64,000 nt of DNA from Mycolicibacterium rhodesiae (GTDB taxonomy: Bacteria; Actinomycetota; Actinomycetes; Mycobacteriales; Mycobacteriaceae): assembly GCF_002086695.1 (NCBI RefSeq), contig NZ_MVIH01000010.1, forward strand, positions 124,001 through 188,000, in the 5' to 3' direction. Position 1 is the first letter of the stretch, and every line of letters begins with the position of its first letter. This document shows, piece after piece, positions 1-7,742 of the stretch. A model generated the notes under the pieces. The model did not search any database and was not told where the DNA came from. It worked only from the letters and a program-made list of their open reading frames with translations. A program made the position numbers and the translations under genes.

Positions 1-2
1 GC

Positions 3-1223
3 CGCGAGGCAATGCGCGATGCCGACCGCAATCGGATCGTGCGGCCGTCGCAACAGACCGTGGGTGAGTTCGTCACCGACTGGCTGACTGCGGTGCAACC
101 GGCGCTTGACGCCTCCACGTGGCGCAGCTGGAGCGACTATGCCCGGTGGTACGTCATCCCCCACATCGGCGGCGAGCGGCTTCAGGCGCTCAATGAGCCA
201 GTGCTGCTGCAGTTTTACGCAATGCTGCTCGCCAAGGGCCGGGTGAAACCGAACAACGACGCGGTGATGTACACCCACTGGGCGAAGCTGATCGCCAGCG
301 GCAAGCCGCCACCGACACCTCGCGAGCTGTCCACGGCGTGCGGCACCTCCATCCACGCCGCGCGTGACGCCGTCCGACGCTACAAGGCGGGCCTGACACC
401 CCGGACCCTCACGCAAGGCCTGGCACCCAAGACCGTCCGCAACATTCATTCGTTCCTGCACCGGGCACTCGCCGATGCCGTCGCCTGGAAATACATCTCC
501 GAGAACCCGGCGAGCAACGTCAAACCGCCACGCAACCCACGCACCCGCCGGCAGGTGTGGAAACCCGAGGAGATCCGGACCTTCCTGGCCTCGGCACGCG
601 AAGACCGCTTCGCCGCACTGTTCCTCCTGGAGTTGACCACCGGAATCCGACGTGGCCAGATCTGCGGACTCAAATGGTCGGCGGTCGATTTAGACGCCGG
701 AAAGGTGACCGTGCACGACAACCGGGTGGTCGTCGGCGGACAAGTCGTGGACAAGGCGGGCGGAAAGACCCGCAACGCCGACCAAACCATCTCCATCGAC
801 AAGACGACAGTCGGTGCCCTGCGGCGCTGGCGCGCCCACCAGGACACCGAGCGGGAGTTCTTCGGCGCCGCCTACCACCCGGGTGACTTCGTGTTCACCT
901 ACCCCGACGGACGTCCTCCACACCCAGATTCGATCCGCCAGCGCTTCGAACGTCTGACGGCCAGGGCTGGGTTGTCCCGCATCACGTTTCACGATCTGCG
1001 CCACACGTACGCCACCGGCGCGCTGCGGGCCGGGGTGAGTCCCAAGATCGTCAGCGAGCGCATCGGCCACGCGAACATCGGCTTCTTCCTGGAGACCTAT
1101 GCTCACGTGCTAGACAACGACGACAGCGAAGCGGCCGAGCAAGCCGCCGCGTTCCTGCTCGGCGACAGCTGGGCCGACGGCGACGATGCTCCGGCGAATC
1201 TGCCGCCACACGATATAACGTAG
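3..1223 (+). CDS. Tyrosine site-specific integrase, 5' end outside window
   Basis: Phage/island integrase that recombines element and chromosome at att sites. The frame is open to the window edge (codons before the ATG at 12 read on without a stop), so the gene probably starts upstream. Numbered from that ATG, the catalytic set of the family is complete: Arg213 in TGIRRG, Lys252, His327 and Arg330 in HDLR, His353 in GHAN and nucleophile Tyr363. The N-terminal SAM-like core-binding domain (about 17-75 and 130-160) is interrupted at about 76-130 by a segment that looks like a winged helix-turn-helix (PTPRELSTACGTSIHAARDA). It lies next to a toxin-antitoxin pair and about 1.6 kb from a tRNA gene, as expected for an integrated element. 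Confidence 0.93.
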   Translation, partial: REAMRDADRNRIVRPSQQTVGEFVTDWLTAVQPALDASTWRSWSDYARWYVIPHIGGERLQALNEPVLLQFYAMLLAKGRVKPNNDAVMYTHWAKLIASGKPPPTPRELSTACGTSIHAARDAVRRYKAGLTPRTLTQGLAPKTVRNIHSFLHRALADAVAWKYISENPASNVKPPRNPRTRRQVWKPEEIRTFLASAREDRFAALFLLELTTGIRRGQICGLKWSAVDLDAGKVTVHDNRVVVGGQVVDKAGGKTRNADQTISIDKTTVGALRRWRAHQDTEREFFGAAYHPGDFVFTYPDGRPPHPDSIRQRFERLTARAGLSRITFHDLRHTYATGALRAGVSPKIVSERIGHANIGFFLETYAHVLDNDDSEAAEQAAAFLLGDSWADGDDAPANLPPHDIT

Positions 1224-1231
1224 AGGTTATA
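1214..1231. promoter_or_regulatory. Palindromic operator candidate of the toxin-antitoxin pair
   Basis: A perfect inverted repeat TATAAC-N6-GTTATA overlaps the integrase stop codon (1221-1223) and ends 3 bp before the toxin start at 1235. HigBA-type systems are usually autorepressed by the HTH antitoxin binding such palindromes. TATAAC (1214-1219) or TATACT (1228-1233) could also serve as a -10 element. The symmetry is seen directly; the regulatory role is inferred. Confidence 0.6.
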
Positions 1232-1234
1232 CTG

Positions 1235-1588
1235 GTGTCGAAGCGTTGGGACGTGATTCTGCTCGACGAGGTCGAACAGTGGTTCTTCTCGCTCGACAGT
1301 GACGAGATGGCGGCGGTCACCGGTGCCATCGACCTGCTGGAGCTGGAGGGGCCGACACTGGGCCGGCCGATCGTCGACAAGGTGAACGGCTCGAAGTTTC
1401 ACAGCATGAAGGAGCTGCGCCCGGCCAGCACCAGCATCCGCGTCCTGTTCATCTTCGACCCGGCCCGGCAGGCGATCCTGCTCCTGGGCGGCGATAAGGC
1501 AGGCGATTGGAAGCGCTGGTACGACAGGAACATTCCGATCGCGGACGCACGCTTCGACAGCTGGCTGGCGACCGAGCTCGGAAGGTGA
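1235..1588 (+). CDS. HigB/RelE-superfamily toxin (Gp49-like)
   Basis: A 117-residue protein resembling the phage-derived Gp49/HigB toxins, which are ribosome-dependent mRNA endonucleases of the RelE fold. Matching features are the N-terminal WDVILLDEVEQWF segment, the central KFHSMKELRP stretch containing the basic residues expected in such toxins, and the beta strand IRVLFIFDPARQAILLLGGDK followed by a C-terminal helix. The start is GTG, 11 bp after the integrase stop. Its TGA overlaps the ATG of the downstream HTH gene (ATGA at 1586-1590), giving the toxin-first order typical of higBA. Family assignment is by pattern; toxicity is not shown. Confidence 0.82.
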   Translation: MSKRWDVILLDEVEQWFFSLDSDEMAAVTGAIDLLELEGPTLGRPIVDKVNGSKFHSMKELRPASTSIRVLFIFDPARQAILLLGGDKAGDWKRWYDRNIPIADARFDSWLATELGR

Positions 1589-1917
1589 TGACCATGGCGC
1601 GCAACTGGCGAGACATTCGCGCGGATGCGATCGCGCAGGGTGCACTCGATGCCGAGCGGGCCGGCGCTGCGCGTGAGGAGATGCGTGAGGCCGTCCAGGC
1701 GCACCGTCTGGCCGAGATCCGCAAGGCGCTGGGCCACTCCCGCCAAGCAGACGTTGCGGCCTTGATGGGCGTCTCTCAGGCCCGTGTGTCGAAGCTGGAG
1801 AGCGGCGACCTGTCGCATACCGAATTGGGGACGCTTCAGGCGTATGTCGCTGCGCTGGGTGGGCAGCTGCGCATCGTCGCAGAGTTCGGCGATGACACCG
1901 TCGAACTGACAGCCTGA
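1588..1917 (+). CDS. XRE-family HTH antitoxin (HigA-like)
   Basis: A 109-residue protein with an alpha-helical N-terminal half and a Cro/C1-type HTH at about residues 41-72 (AEIRKALGHSRQADVAALMG then VSQARVSKLESG). It is followed by the short strand-forming C-terminus common in HigA proteins encoded after a Gp49-type toxin. It should neutralise the upstream toxin and repress the pair through the palindrome at 1214-1231. ATG 1588 overlaps the toxin stop. ATG 1594 is an alternative with better spacing to GGAAGG at 1580-1585; the two differ by two residues. Confidence 0.85.
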   Translation: MTMARNWRDIRADAIAQGALDAERAGAAREEMREAVQAHRLAEIRKALGHSRQADVAALMGVSQARVSKLESGDLSHTELGTLQAYVAALGGQLRIVAEFGDDTVELTA

Positions 1918-2005
1918 AGTCAGCGCTATCGCCCCGGCCAAGCGACATCCATAACTGCAAAATCGGGGATCCGCCTCGGCCTGCTTCGGGTCGGCCCCTG
2001 AAACT

Positions 2006-2659
2006 GTGAGTGTGTCGACTGTCCGCGCGCTCGCCCAGCAGGAGCGAGTGGAGCTTGCGGACCTCTTGGACACTTTGACGCCGCAACAGTGGGACACGCC
2101 AAGCCTGTGCGCGGGATGGACCGTGCGGGACGTCGTCACACACACGATTACGTACCTCGATCAAACGCGGAGCGGCCTGTTCATCGACATGGTCCGCAGT
2201 CGCTGGAACGTCGATCGACTCAATGCTCGCGCGCTGGACCGGATCGGCGCCCAGTCACTGGACCAGACCGTCGGACAGATGCGTCGCGGCGCGGAACCTT
2301 CTGGAGCCGGCGCCCTCTATGACGGCCGTGTGGCGCTCATAGAGTGCCTGATCCACCAGCAAGACATTCGCCGTCCGCTGGGAGTTCTGCGGACGGTCCC
2401 ACAGGATCGGCTTCGCGTCTCGCTGAACTTCGCACGCATGAGTCCGGTAATCGGCGGCGCGCGTCGCACACGCGGCGTCCAGCTTGTCGCCACAGACATG
2501 AATTGGTCTGCAGGACACGGACCTGCGGTGCTCGGCACGGCTGAGGCGCTACTGCTGGTGATGACGGGACGATTCGAGGCAGTCGCCGACGAGCTACACG
2601 GAGACGGGGCTCCATCTCTTCGCCAGTTTCACGCCAGCGGGCACCGCCCCCCGTCCTAG
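2006..2659 (+). CDS. Maleylpyruvate isomerase/DinB-family mycothiol-dependent enzyme
   Basis: A 217-residue protein of the MDMPI_N/DinB-like fold, a four-helix bundle that binds a divalent metal and in several members uses mycothiol. Typical features are the N-terminal LADLLDTLTPQQWDTPSLC, the GWTVRDVVTH helix with a likely metal His, and IHQQDIRRPLG with the second His near the middle. The substrate cannot be told from sequence. GTG start with no clear Shine-Dalgarno sequence; the 88 bp upstream hold nothing I recognise. It is the last gene before the tRNA, so it is probably cargo of the integrated element. Confidence 0.8.
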   Translation: MSVSTVRALAQQERVELADLLDTLTPQQWDTPSLCAGWTVRDVVTHTITYLDQTRSGLFIDMVRSRWNVDRLNARALDRIGAQSLDQTVGQMRRGAEPSGAGALYDGRVALIECLIHQQDIRRPLGVLRTVPQDRLRVSLNFARMSPVIGGARRTRGVQLVATDMNWSAGHGPAVLGTAEALLLVMTGRFEAVADELHGDGAPSLRQFHASGHRPPS

Positions 2660-2747
2660 CAAACAACCATTCTGCGGCCCAAGACCACTAATTCAACGCT
2701 CGTTGACCACCCTTTGGGCAGCTCCAGACTGGTAGTTAGACAGCCTT

Positions 2748-2771
2748 ATGTTCCCAAATATGTTCCCAAAT
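2748..2771. repeat. Tandem 12-bp direct repeat next to tRNA-side junction
   Basis: ATGTTCCCAAAT occurs twice, head to tail (2748-2759 and 2760-2771), immediately before the hairpin that follows the tRNA gene. Integrases of this class bind short repeated arm-type sites flanking the core, so these could be such sites. The repeat is seen directly; the role is inferred. Confidence 0.55.
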
Positions 2772-2777
2772 GGCATG

Positions 2778-2813
2778 AAAATGGCCCTCAGAGAGGTCTC
2801 TGAGGGCCATTTT
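2778..2813 (-). terminator. Intrinsic terminator of tRNA-Met
   Basis: A perfect inverted repeat: 17-bp arms at 2778-2794 and 2797-2813 around GG. The AAAA/TTTT ends lie within the stem. It starts 4 bp after the encoded CCA end of the tRNA (2817) in the direction of its transcription, so it is best read as the tRNA terminator. Confidence 0.8.
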
Positions 2814-2816
2814 CGC

Positions 2817-2893
2817 TGGTAGCGGGGACAGGATTCGAACCTGCGACCTCTGGGTTATGAGCCCAGCGAGCTACCGAGCTGCTCCACCCCGCG
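2817..2893 (-). tRNA. Initiator tRNA-Met (anticodon CAT)
   Basis: Read on the minus strand, the gene folds as a full cloverleaf of 77 nt with encoded CCA (2817-2819). The T-arm is GCAGG-TTCGAAT-CCTGT and the anticodon loop is CTCATAA. The anticodon stem has three consecutive G:C pairs (GGG/CCC), the hallmark of initiator tRNA. Position 1 (C) faces position 72 (U), so the terminal pair is unpaired, another initiator trait. Its 3' end faces the integrase module and is the likely attachment site. Confidence 0.97.
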
Positions 2894-2905
2894 TCGGTGA
2901 ACGCA

Positions 2906-2935
2906 ACGTTACCCAACGTCGACCAGTGCTTCCAA
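2906..2935 (-). promoter_or_regulatory. Candidate tRNA promoter
   Basis: On the minus strand TTGGAA (2930-2935) and TAACGT (2906-2911) are separated by 18 bp and lie just upstream of the tRNA 5' end at 2893, a good spacing for a housekeeping sigma promoter. Only pattern evidence. Confidence 0.45.
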
Positions 2936-3080
2936 ATCGAGTGCTCAGAGGCACATTCGTTGCTCTGGAAACGATGTCGGGAACCATGTCACGAACGCTG
3001 AGCACCCGCCGTCACGAGTTCGTCACACGCCACCCGTATTCACTTGCGTCTCAGACCAGAAGTCGACAGGCTCGACGGAG

Positions 3081-3716
3081 ATGAAACGACAACACGCCAC
3101 CCGCTTCGCCGCGCTCGGGATGATCGCCGCGGTCGCCCTCGGGGCGACGGCCTGCGACAACGAATCCGGCCTCAACACAAGCAGTCCCGCCGCATCGGCC
3201 CCCGCACTACCCGGAGTGAGCGCGACCACCACCACGAAGACCAAGCCCGCGGCCGCCGCGGTCGACTACACCCGACTGCTGTTGCAGGCCGGCGACATCT
3301 CCGCGACCGGCGACGCTTTCGTCGACCAGCCGCCGACCCCCAACCCCGACAGCCGGCCCGGCGCCGAGGTGCTGTTCGTCAACGAGGAGCAGACCAAGGC
3401 CGTCAGCATCCTGCTGGTCGCCCTCGACAACCCTGCCGCCGGCCCCTCGGCCCTCGCCGAGGCCCAGGCCAGCCTGCAGAAGGCCGTCACCCCGGGCCCG
3501 CCGCAGCCCTCCATCGTGGGCACCGGCGGCACGGTGGTCGCCGGCAACTCCCCGGACGGCAAGAAGTCGGTGAGCGTCCTGCTGTTCACCGAAGGCTCCA
3601 CTCTGGCCCGCATCGAGTTCGACGGCCTGCCCGGCCAGCCCGCCGCTGCCGACTTCGTCACCAACGTCGGCCAGAAGCAGGCGATCGCCCTGCGCGTCGG
3701 CCTTCCCACTCCCTAG
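3081..3716 (+). CDS. Putative lipoprotein of unknown function
   Basis: A 211-residue exported protein. It has a basic N-terminus, a hydrophobic segment at 9-24, and Cys25 in GATAC, a plausible lipobox, followed by a Ser/Thr/Pro/Ala linker to about residue 60. The remaining 150 residues form a soluble domain that I do not recognise. It probably sits on the outer face of the cytoplasmic membrane as a lipidated protein. The stop overlaps by 4 bp the end of the convergent RNase Z gene. The 187 bp upstream contain the tRNA promoter on the other strand and no other gene. Confidence 0.8.
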   Translation: MKRQHATRFAALGMIAAVALGATACDNESGLNTSSPAASAPALPGVSATTTTKTKPAAAAVDYTRLLLQAGDISATGDAFVDQPPTPNPDSRPGAEVLFVNEEQTKAVSILLVALDNPAAGPSALAEAQASLQKAVTPGPPQPSIVGTGGTVVAGNSPDGKKSVSVLLFTEGSTLARIEFDGLPGQPAAADFVTNVGQKQAIALRVGLPTP

Positions 3717-4624
3717 CGGCGCGCGGGCACCGGCACCCGCATCAGATCCTCGGCCACCACCAGCTCGCCGGAGAACACCGCGGCGGCCTCCTCGGCATAC
3801 CGCGCGGAAGCGTCGACGTAGCGCTGTGAGAAGTGCGTCAGCACCAGCGTGCCTACCCCACACTCCGACGCCACCGAGGCCGCCTGTCGCGCCGTCAGGT
3901 GCCCGTACCGGTGCGCCAGATCCTCGTCCTCGGCCAGGAACGTCGCTTCGATCACCAACATGTCGGCGCCATCAGCGAGCGCGTACACCCCATCACAGAG
4001 CCGGGTGTCCATCACGAACGCGAATCGCTGACCGAGCCGCGGCTCACTGACTTCCGCGACATCGACCACCCGGTCCCCCACCCGCAGCACACCAGTGCGA
4101 TCCAGCTCGCCCACTGCAGGCCCACTGATTCCGAAGCGGGACAACAACTCCGGAATGAACCGCCGGCCGTCCGGTTCGACCAGCCGGTAGCCGAACACTT
4201 CGGTGGAATGCTCCAGCGCAGCAGCTTCGAGCACACCGAACGAACCGACAGCAATAACTCCGGCAACCGACACCGGCTCCTCGCGCACCTCCACCCGGTC
4301 GTAGAACACCGAGGCGTACCGCAGCCGCTCGAAGTATTCACGACCGGACGCCGGAAAGTGCGCTACCAGAGGGTGGTTCACCTGATCGAGCGAGGCCCGC
4401 TGGATGATGCCGGGCACGCCGAGACAGTGGTCACCGTGGAAATGCGTGAGGCACAACCGGTTCACCGCGCTGACCGGCACCCCGGCCAGCATCATCTGAC
4501 GCTGGGTGCCCTCGCCGGGGTCGAAAAGAATTCCCTCGTCGTCCCAGCGCAGCAGATAGCCGTTGTGGTTGCGGTAGCGGGTCGGCACCTGACTGGCGGT
4601 GCCGAGCACTACCAACTCACGCAT
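3713..4624 (-). CDS. rnz: Ribonuclease Z
   Basis: A 303-residue metallo-beta-lactamase-fold endonuclease that trims tRNA precursors at the 3' side of the discriminator base. The zinc motif HxHxDH is present as THFHGDH (His61, His63, Asp65, His66), preceded by the family start ELVVLGTASQ and the FDPGEGTQRQM strand. A later His and Asp (MDTR and LTHFSQRY near the C-terminus) complete the site. It runs toward the lipoprotein gene and starts 13 bp after the stop of the UPF0182 gene, so it is probably co-transcribed with it. Confidence 0.93.
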   Translation of the reverse strand: MRELVVLGTASQVPTRYRNHNGYLLRWDDEGILFDPGEGTQRQMMLAGVPVSAVNRLCLTHFHGDHCLGVPGIIQRASLDQVNHPLVAHFPASGREYFERLRYASVFYDRVEVREEPVSVAGVIAVGSFGVLEAAALEHSTEVFGYRLVEPDGRRFIPELLSRFGISGPAVGELDRTGVLRVGDRVVDVAEVSEPRLGQRFAFVMDTRLCDGVYALADGADMLVIEATFLAEDEDLAHRYGHLTARQAASVASECGVGTLVLTHFSQRYVDASARYAEEAAAVFSGELVVAEDLMRVPVPARR

Positions 4625-4636
4625 ACCGCACCTTCG

Positions 4637-7600
4637 CTACTTGGCGGCCTCGTACTTCTTCATCGCGTCGTCGAGGCGCTGCAGCGCATCACCGTAATCG
4701 GCGAAGTTGCCGTTCTTCTGGGCCTCCTGCACCGCGCCCAGCGCCGTCTCGATGTCGGTCAGCGCCGCAGACTTGGCCGGCGACAACGTGGTTGGGACAC
4801 CCGGCGTGGCAGGCACGGCAGCGGCCGGCGTGGGCACCTCAGGAGCACTGCCCGGCGCCGGCGGCGGCGCGGCGGCAGGCGGACGCGAACCCGGCGGCTG
4901 ACTGCCCGCCCCGCTGGCCGGTGCCGGCCCGGTGGCGGTCGCACCGGCACCGGCACCGAAGATGCCGTCGAGCGCGGTACTGACCGTCGGGCCGTAGCCG
5001 ACCTTGTCGTTGTACATCATCGCCACCCGGATCAACCGCGGATAGGACGATGCGGCGTCACTGGTACCCGGCGAGGCGTACACCGGCGATACGTAGATCA
5101 GGCCGCCCTGCCCGACCGGCAGGGTCAGCAGATTGCCCCACCGTATTCGGTTCTGGTTGTCGCGGCCGATCACACCGAGGTCTTGGCTGACCGCGGTGTC
5201 GGTGCTGATCGCATTGAACGCCAGCTTCGGACCGTTGACCTGACCCGGAATGGTCAACACCGTGATCCGGCCGTAGGTGTCCGGATCGGAACTGGCACTG
5301 ATGTAGGCGGCCAGGAAGTCGCGCCGGAACCGGTTCATCGCGCTGGTCAGCTGGAACGACGACGAATTGGTATTGCGGGCAAGGTCTTTGGCCACGATGT
5401 AGTACGGCGGCTGGTAGCTGCTGGCGGTCGGGTTGGGATCCAGCGGCACGTCCCAGAAATCCGAGGTGGAGAAGAAGGTCACCGGGTCGTCGACGTGATA
5501 CTTGGCCAGCAGCATCCGCTGAACCTTGAACAGGTCCTCCGGATAGCGAAGGTGCGCAGCCAGATCCGGCGTGATGTCACTCTTCGGCTTCACCGTGCCC
5601 GGGAACACCGACATCCACGCCTTCAGCACCGGGTCGCTCTCGTCCTGGGCGTACAGCGTCACGGTGCCGTCGTAGGCGTCGACGGTGGCCTTGACCGAGT
5701 TGCGGATGTAGGACACCTGCTTGTCCGGGGCCAACCGGTTGACCGCCACCTCGTTGGAGTCCGCGGTGGCCGACGACAGCGACGTCAGCTCCGAATACGG
5801 GTAGTTGTCCAGCGTGGTGTAGCCGTCGATGATCCACACCATCCGCTTGTTGACGATGGCCGGATACACCGTGCTGTCAGTGGTCAGCCACGGCGCCACC
5901 GCCTCCACCCGCTGCGCGGGGTCGCGGTTGAACAGGATCTTGCTGTTGTTGCCGATCACGTTGGAGAACAAGAAGTTCCGCTCGGCGAACTTGGCGGCGA
6001 ACACGCTGCGCGTCAGCCAGTTTCCGATCGGCACGCCACCGGCGCCGGTGTAGGTGTAGTTCTTGGTTTCGGTGTTGGTCTCGTAGTCGTACTCACGGTC
6101 GGCACCGTTCTTACCGACGATCGCATAGTCGGCCGAGGTGTTGGAGATGACCGGGCCGAAGTAAACCCGCGGCTGATCCAGCGGGGCCGGGCCGGGCGAA
6201 ACGACGTTGCCGTTGGCGCCGACGACGCTGGCCAGGAACTCCGGGTACCCGCCATTCTGGTTGGGGTCGTTGGCAATTCCGCGCACCGTGTTGGCCGGCG
6301 AGGCGATGAACCCGTTGCCGTGGGTGTAGACGGTGTGCCGGTTGATCCAGTCCCGCTGGTTGTCCTGCAGCCGGTCCGGGTTGAGTTCGCGAGCGGCGAC
6401 CACATAATCACGCAGCTCCCCGTCGGCGCTCTGGTAGCGGTCGATCGACAACTGATCGGGGAAGTAGTAGAAGTTCTTGCCCTGCTGGAACTGGGTGAAC
6501 GCCGGGCTGATGATCGTGGGGTCGAGCACCCGGATGTTCGAGGTGGTGGCCCGATCGGAAGCCACCTGCTGCGCGGTGGTGGGCGCGGTGCCGCTGTAAT
6601 CCCGGTACGTCACGTGGTCGTTGGTCAACCCGTACGCCTGCCTGGTCGCGGCGATGCTGCGACTGATGTATTCGCTTTCCTTCTGCGCGGCATTGGGTTT
6701 GACGCTGATCTGTTCGACGACCAACGGCCAGCCCGCGCCGACGATCAGCGAGCTCAGCAGCAACAGCACCAAGCTGATCGCGGGGATTCGCAGATCGCGC
6801 AGCACCAGTGCGGAGAACACCGCTGCCGCGCAGATCAGCGCGATGGCCAGCAGGATCAGCTTGGCCGGCAGCACGGCGTTGATGTCGGTGTAGCCGGCAC
6901 CGGTGAACGGCTTGCCGCCGCGGGTGTGGCTCAGCAGTTCATAGCGGTCCAGCCAGTAGGCGAATGCCTTGAGCAACACCAGCGTCCCGATCAGGGCCAC
7001 CAGCTGGATGCGGGCCGGGCGGCTGAGCACGCCGCTGCGGCCGGCCAACCGGATCCCGCCGAAAATGTAGTGACTGATCAGGTTGGCCAGGAACGCCAGG
7101 AACAACGCGACGAACAAGTACGACAGCACCAACCGGTAGAACGGCAGATCGAAGGCGTAGAACCCGAGGTCCTTGCCGAACTGCGGGTCGGTGATGCCGA
7201 AGTCGCCACCGTGCAGGAACAACTGCACCCGGGCCCAATAGCTCTGCGCCACCGCCCCGGACAGCACACCGATGACAACGGGAATCCCGAATCCGAACAG
7301 CCGAAGCCGGGCCATCACCGCGGTCCGGTAGCGCGCCACCGGATCATTCGGCCCGACCGTCGGCACGAACACCGGCCGGGTGCGGTAGGCCAACGCCAGT
7401 CCGGCGAAGACGATCGCACCCACCGCCAGGGCGGCCACCAGGAACACGACGATGCGGGTGACCAGCACGGTCGAGAACACCGAGCGGTAGCCCAGCTCGC
7501 CGAACCACAACCAGTCAACGTAGGTGTCGACCAATCGTGGCCCCACCAGCAACAGCACAACGACCGTGAGCGCAATACCGATCAGAATCCGGCTGCGCCG

Positions 7601-7639
7601 AGTCAGCTTCGGCATCCTGGCGCCGGGCCGCATACTCAC
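4637..7639 (-). CDS. UPF0182 family integral membrane protein
   Basis: About 1000 residues. The N-terminal third has several hydrophobic spans (for example the LIGIALTVVVLLLVGPRLV and RIVVFLVAALAVGAIVFAGL segments), followed by a long extracytoplasmic domain rich in Tyr and Asn. A Pro/Ala-rich low-complexity stretch lies at about 895-945, and a short helical tail ends in YEAAK. It matches the mycobacterial UPF0182 protein (Rv3193c in M. tuberculosis). Function unknown. GTG at 7639 has AGGAG 8 nt upstream; ATG at 7633 or 7615 are alternatives. It is divergent from nothing and follows the PDZ protease gene on the same strand after 103 bp. Confidence 0.9.
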   Translation of the reverse strand: MSMRPGARMPKLTRRSRILIGIALTVVVLLLVGPRLVDTYVDWLWFGELGYRSVFSTVLVTRIVVFLVAALAVGAIVFAGLALAYRTRPVFVPTVGPNDPVARYRTAVMARLRLFGFGIPVVIGVLSGAVAQSYWARVQLFLHGGDFGITDPQFGKDLGFYAFDLPFYRLVLSYLFVALFLAFLANLISHYIFGGIRLAGRSGVLSRPARIQLVALIGTLVLLKAFAYWLDRYELLSHTRGGKPFTGAGYTDINAVLPAKLILLAIALICAAAVFSALVLRDLRIPAISLVLLLLSSLIVGAGWPLVVEQISVKPNAAQKESEYISRSIAATRQAYGLTNDHVTYRDYSGTAPTTAQQVASDRATTSNIRVLDPTIISPAFTQFQQGKNFYYFPDQLSIDRYQSADGELRDYVVAARELNPDRLQDNQRDWINRHTVYTHGNGFIASPANTVRGIANDPNQNGGYPEFLASVVGANGNVVSPGPAPLDQPRVYFGPVISNTSADYAIVGKNGADREYDYETNTETKNYTYTGAGGVPIGNWLTRSVFAAKFAERNFLFSNVIGNNSKILFNRDPAQRVEAVAPWLTTDSTVYPAIVNKRMVWIIDGYTTLDNYPYSELTSLSSATADSNEVAVNRLAPDKQVSYIRNSVKATVDAYDGTVTLYAQDESDPVLKAWMSVFPGTVKPKSDITPDLAAHLRYPEDLFKVQRMLLAKYHVDDPVTFFSTSDFWDVPLDPNPTASSYQPPYYIVAKDLARNTNSSSFQLTSAMNRFRRDFLAAYISASSDPDTYGRITVLTIPGQVNGPKLAFNAISTDTAVSQDLGVIGRDNQNRIRWGNLLTLPVGQGGLIYVSPVYASPGTSDAASSYPRLIRVAMMYNDKVGYGPTVSTALDGIFGAGAGATATGPAPASGAGSQPPGSRPPAAAPPPAPGSAPEVPTPAAAVPATPGVPTTLSPAKSAALTDIETALGAVQEAQKNGNFADYGDALQRLDDAMKKYEAAK

Positions 7640-7742
7640 CTGTCAGGCTCCTGAGTCTTGTCGGGCGGCCGCGCCGCGCCGAGGCAGCAGTACGGCCACA
7701 ACTCTACGCATCGCAAGAACCATGCGGTCCTGCAGCAATGAG

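Noticed and set aside
3833..7654. A 1273-codon plus-strand open frame across rnz and the UPF0182 gene
   Set aside because: It lies antisense to two well-supported genes and its translation is Arg/His/Gly-rich low-complexity sequence without domains; typical of high-GC antisense frames.
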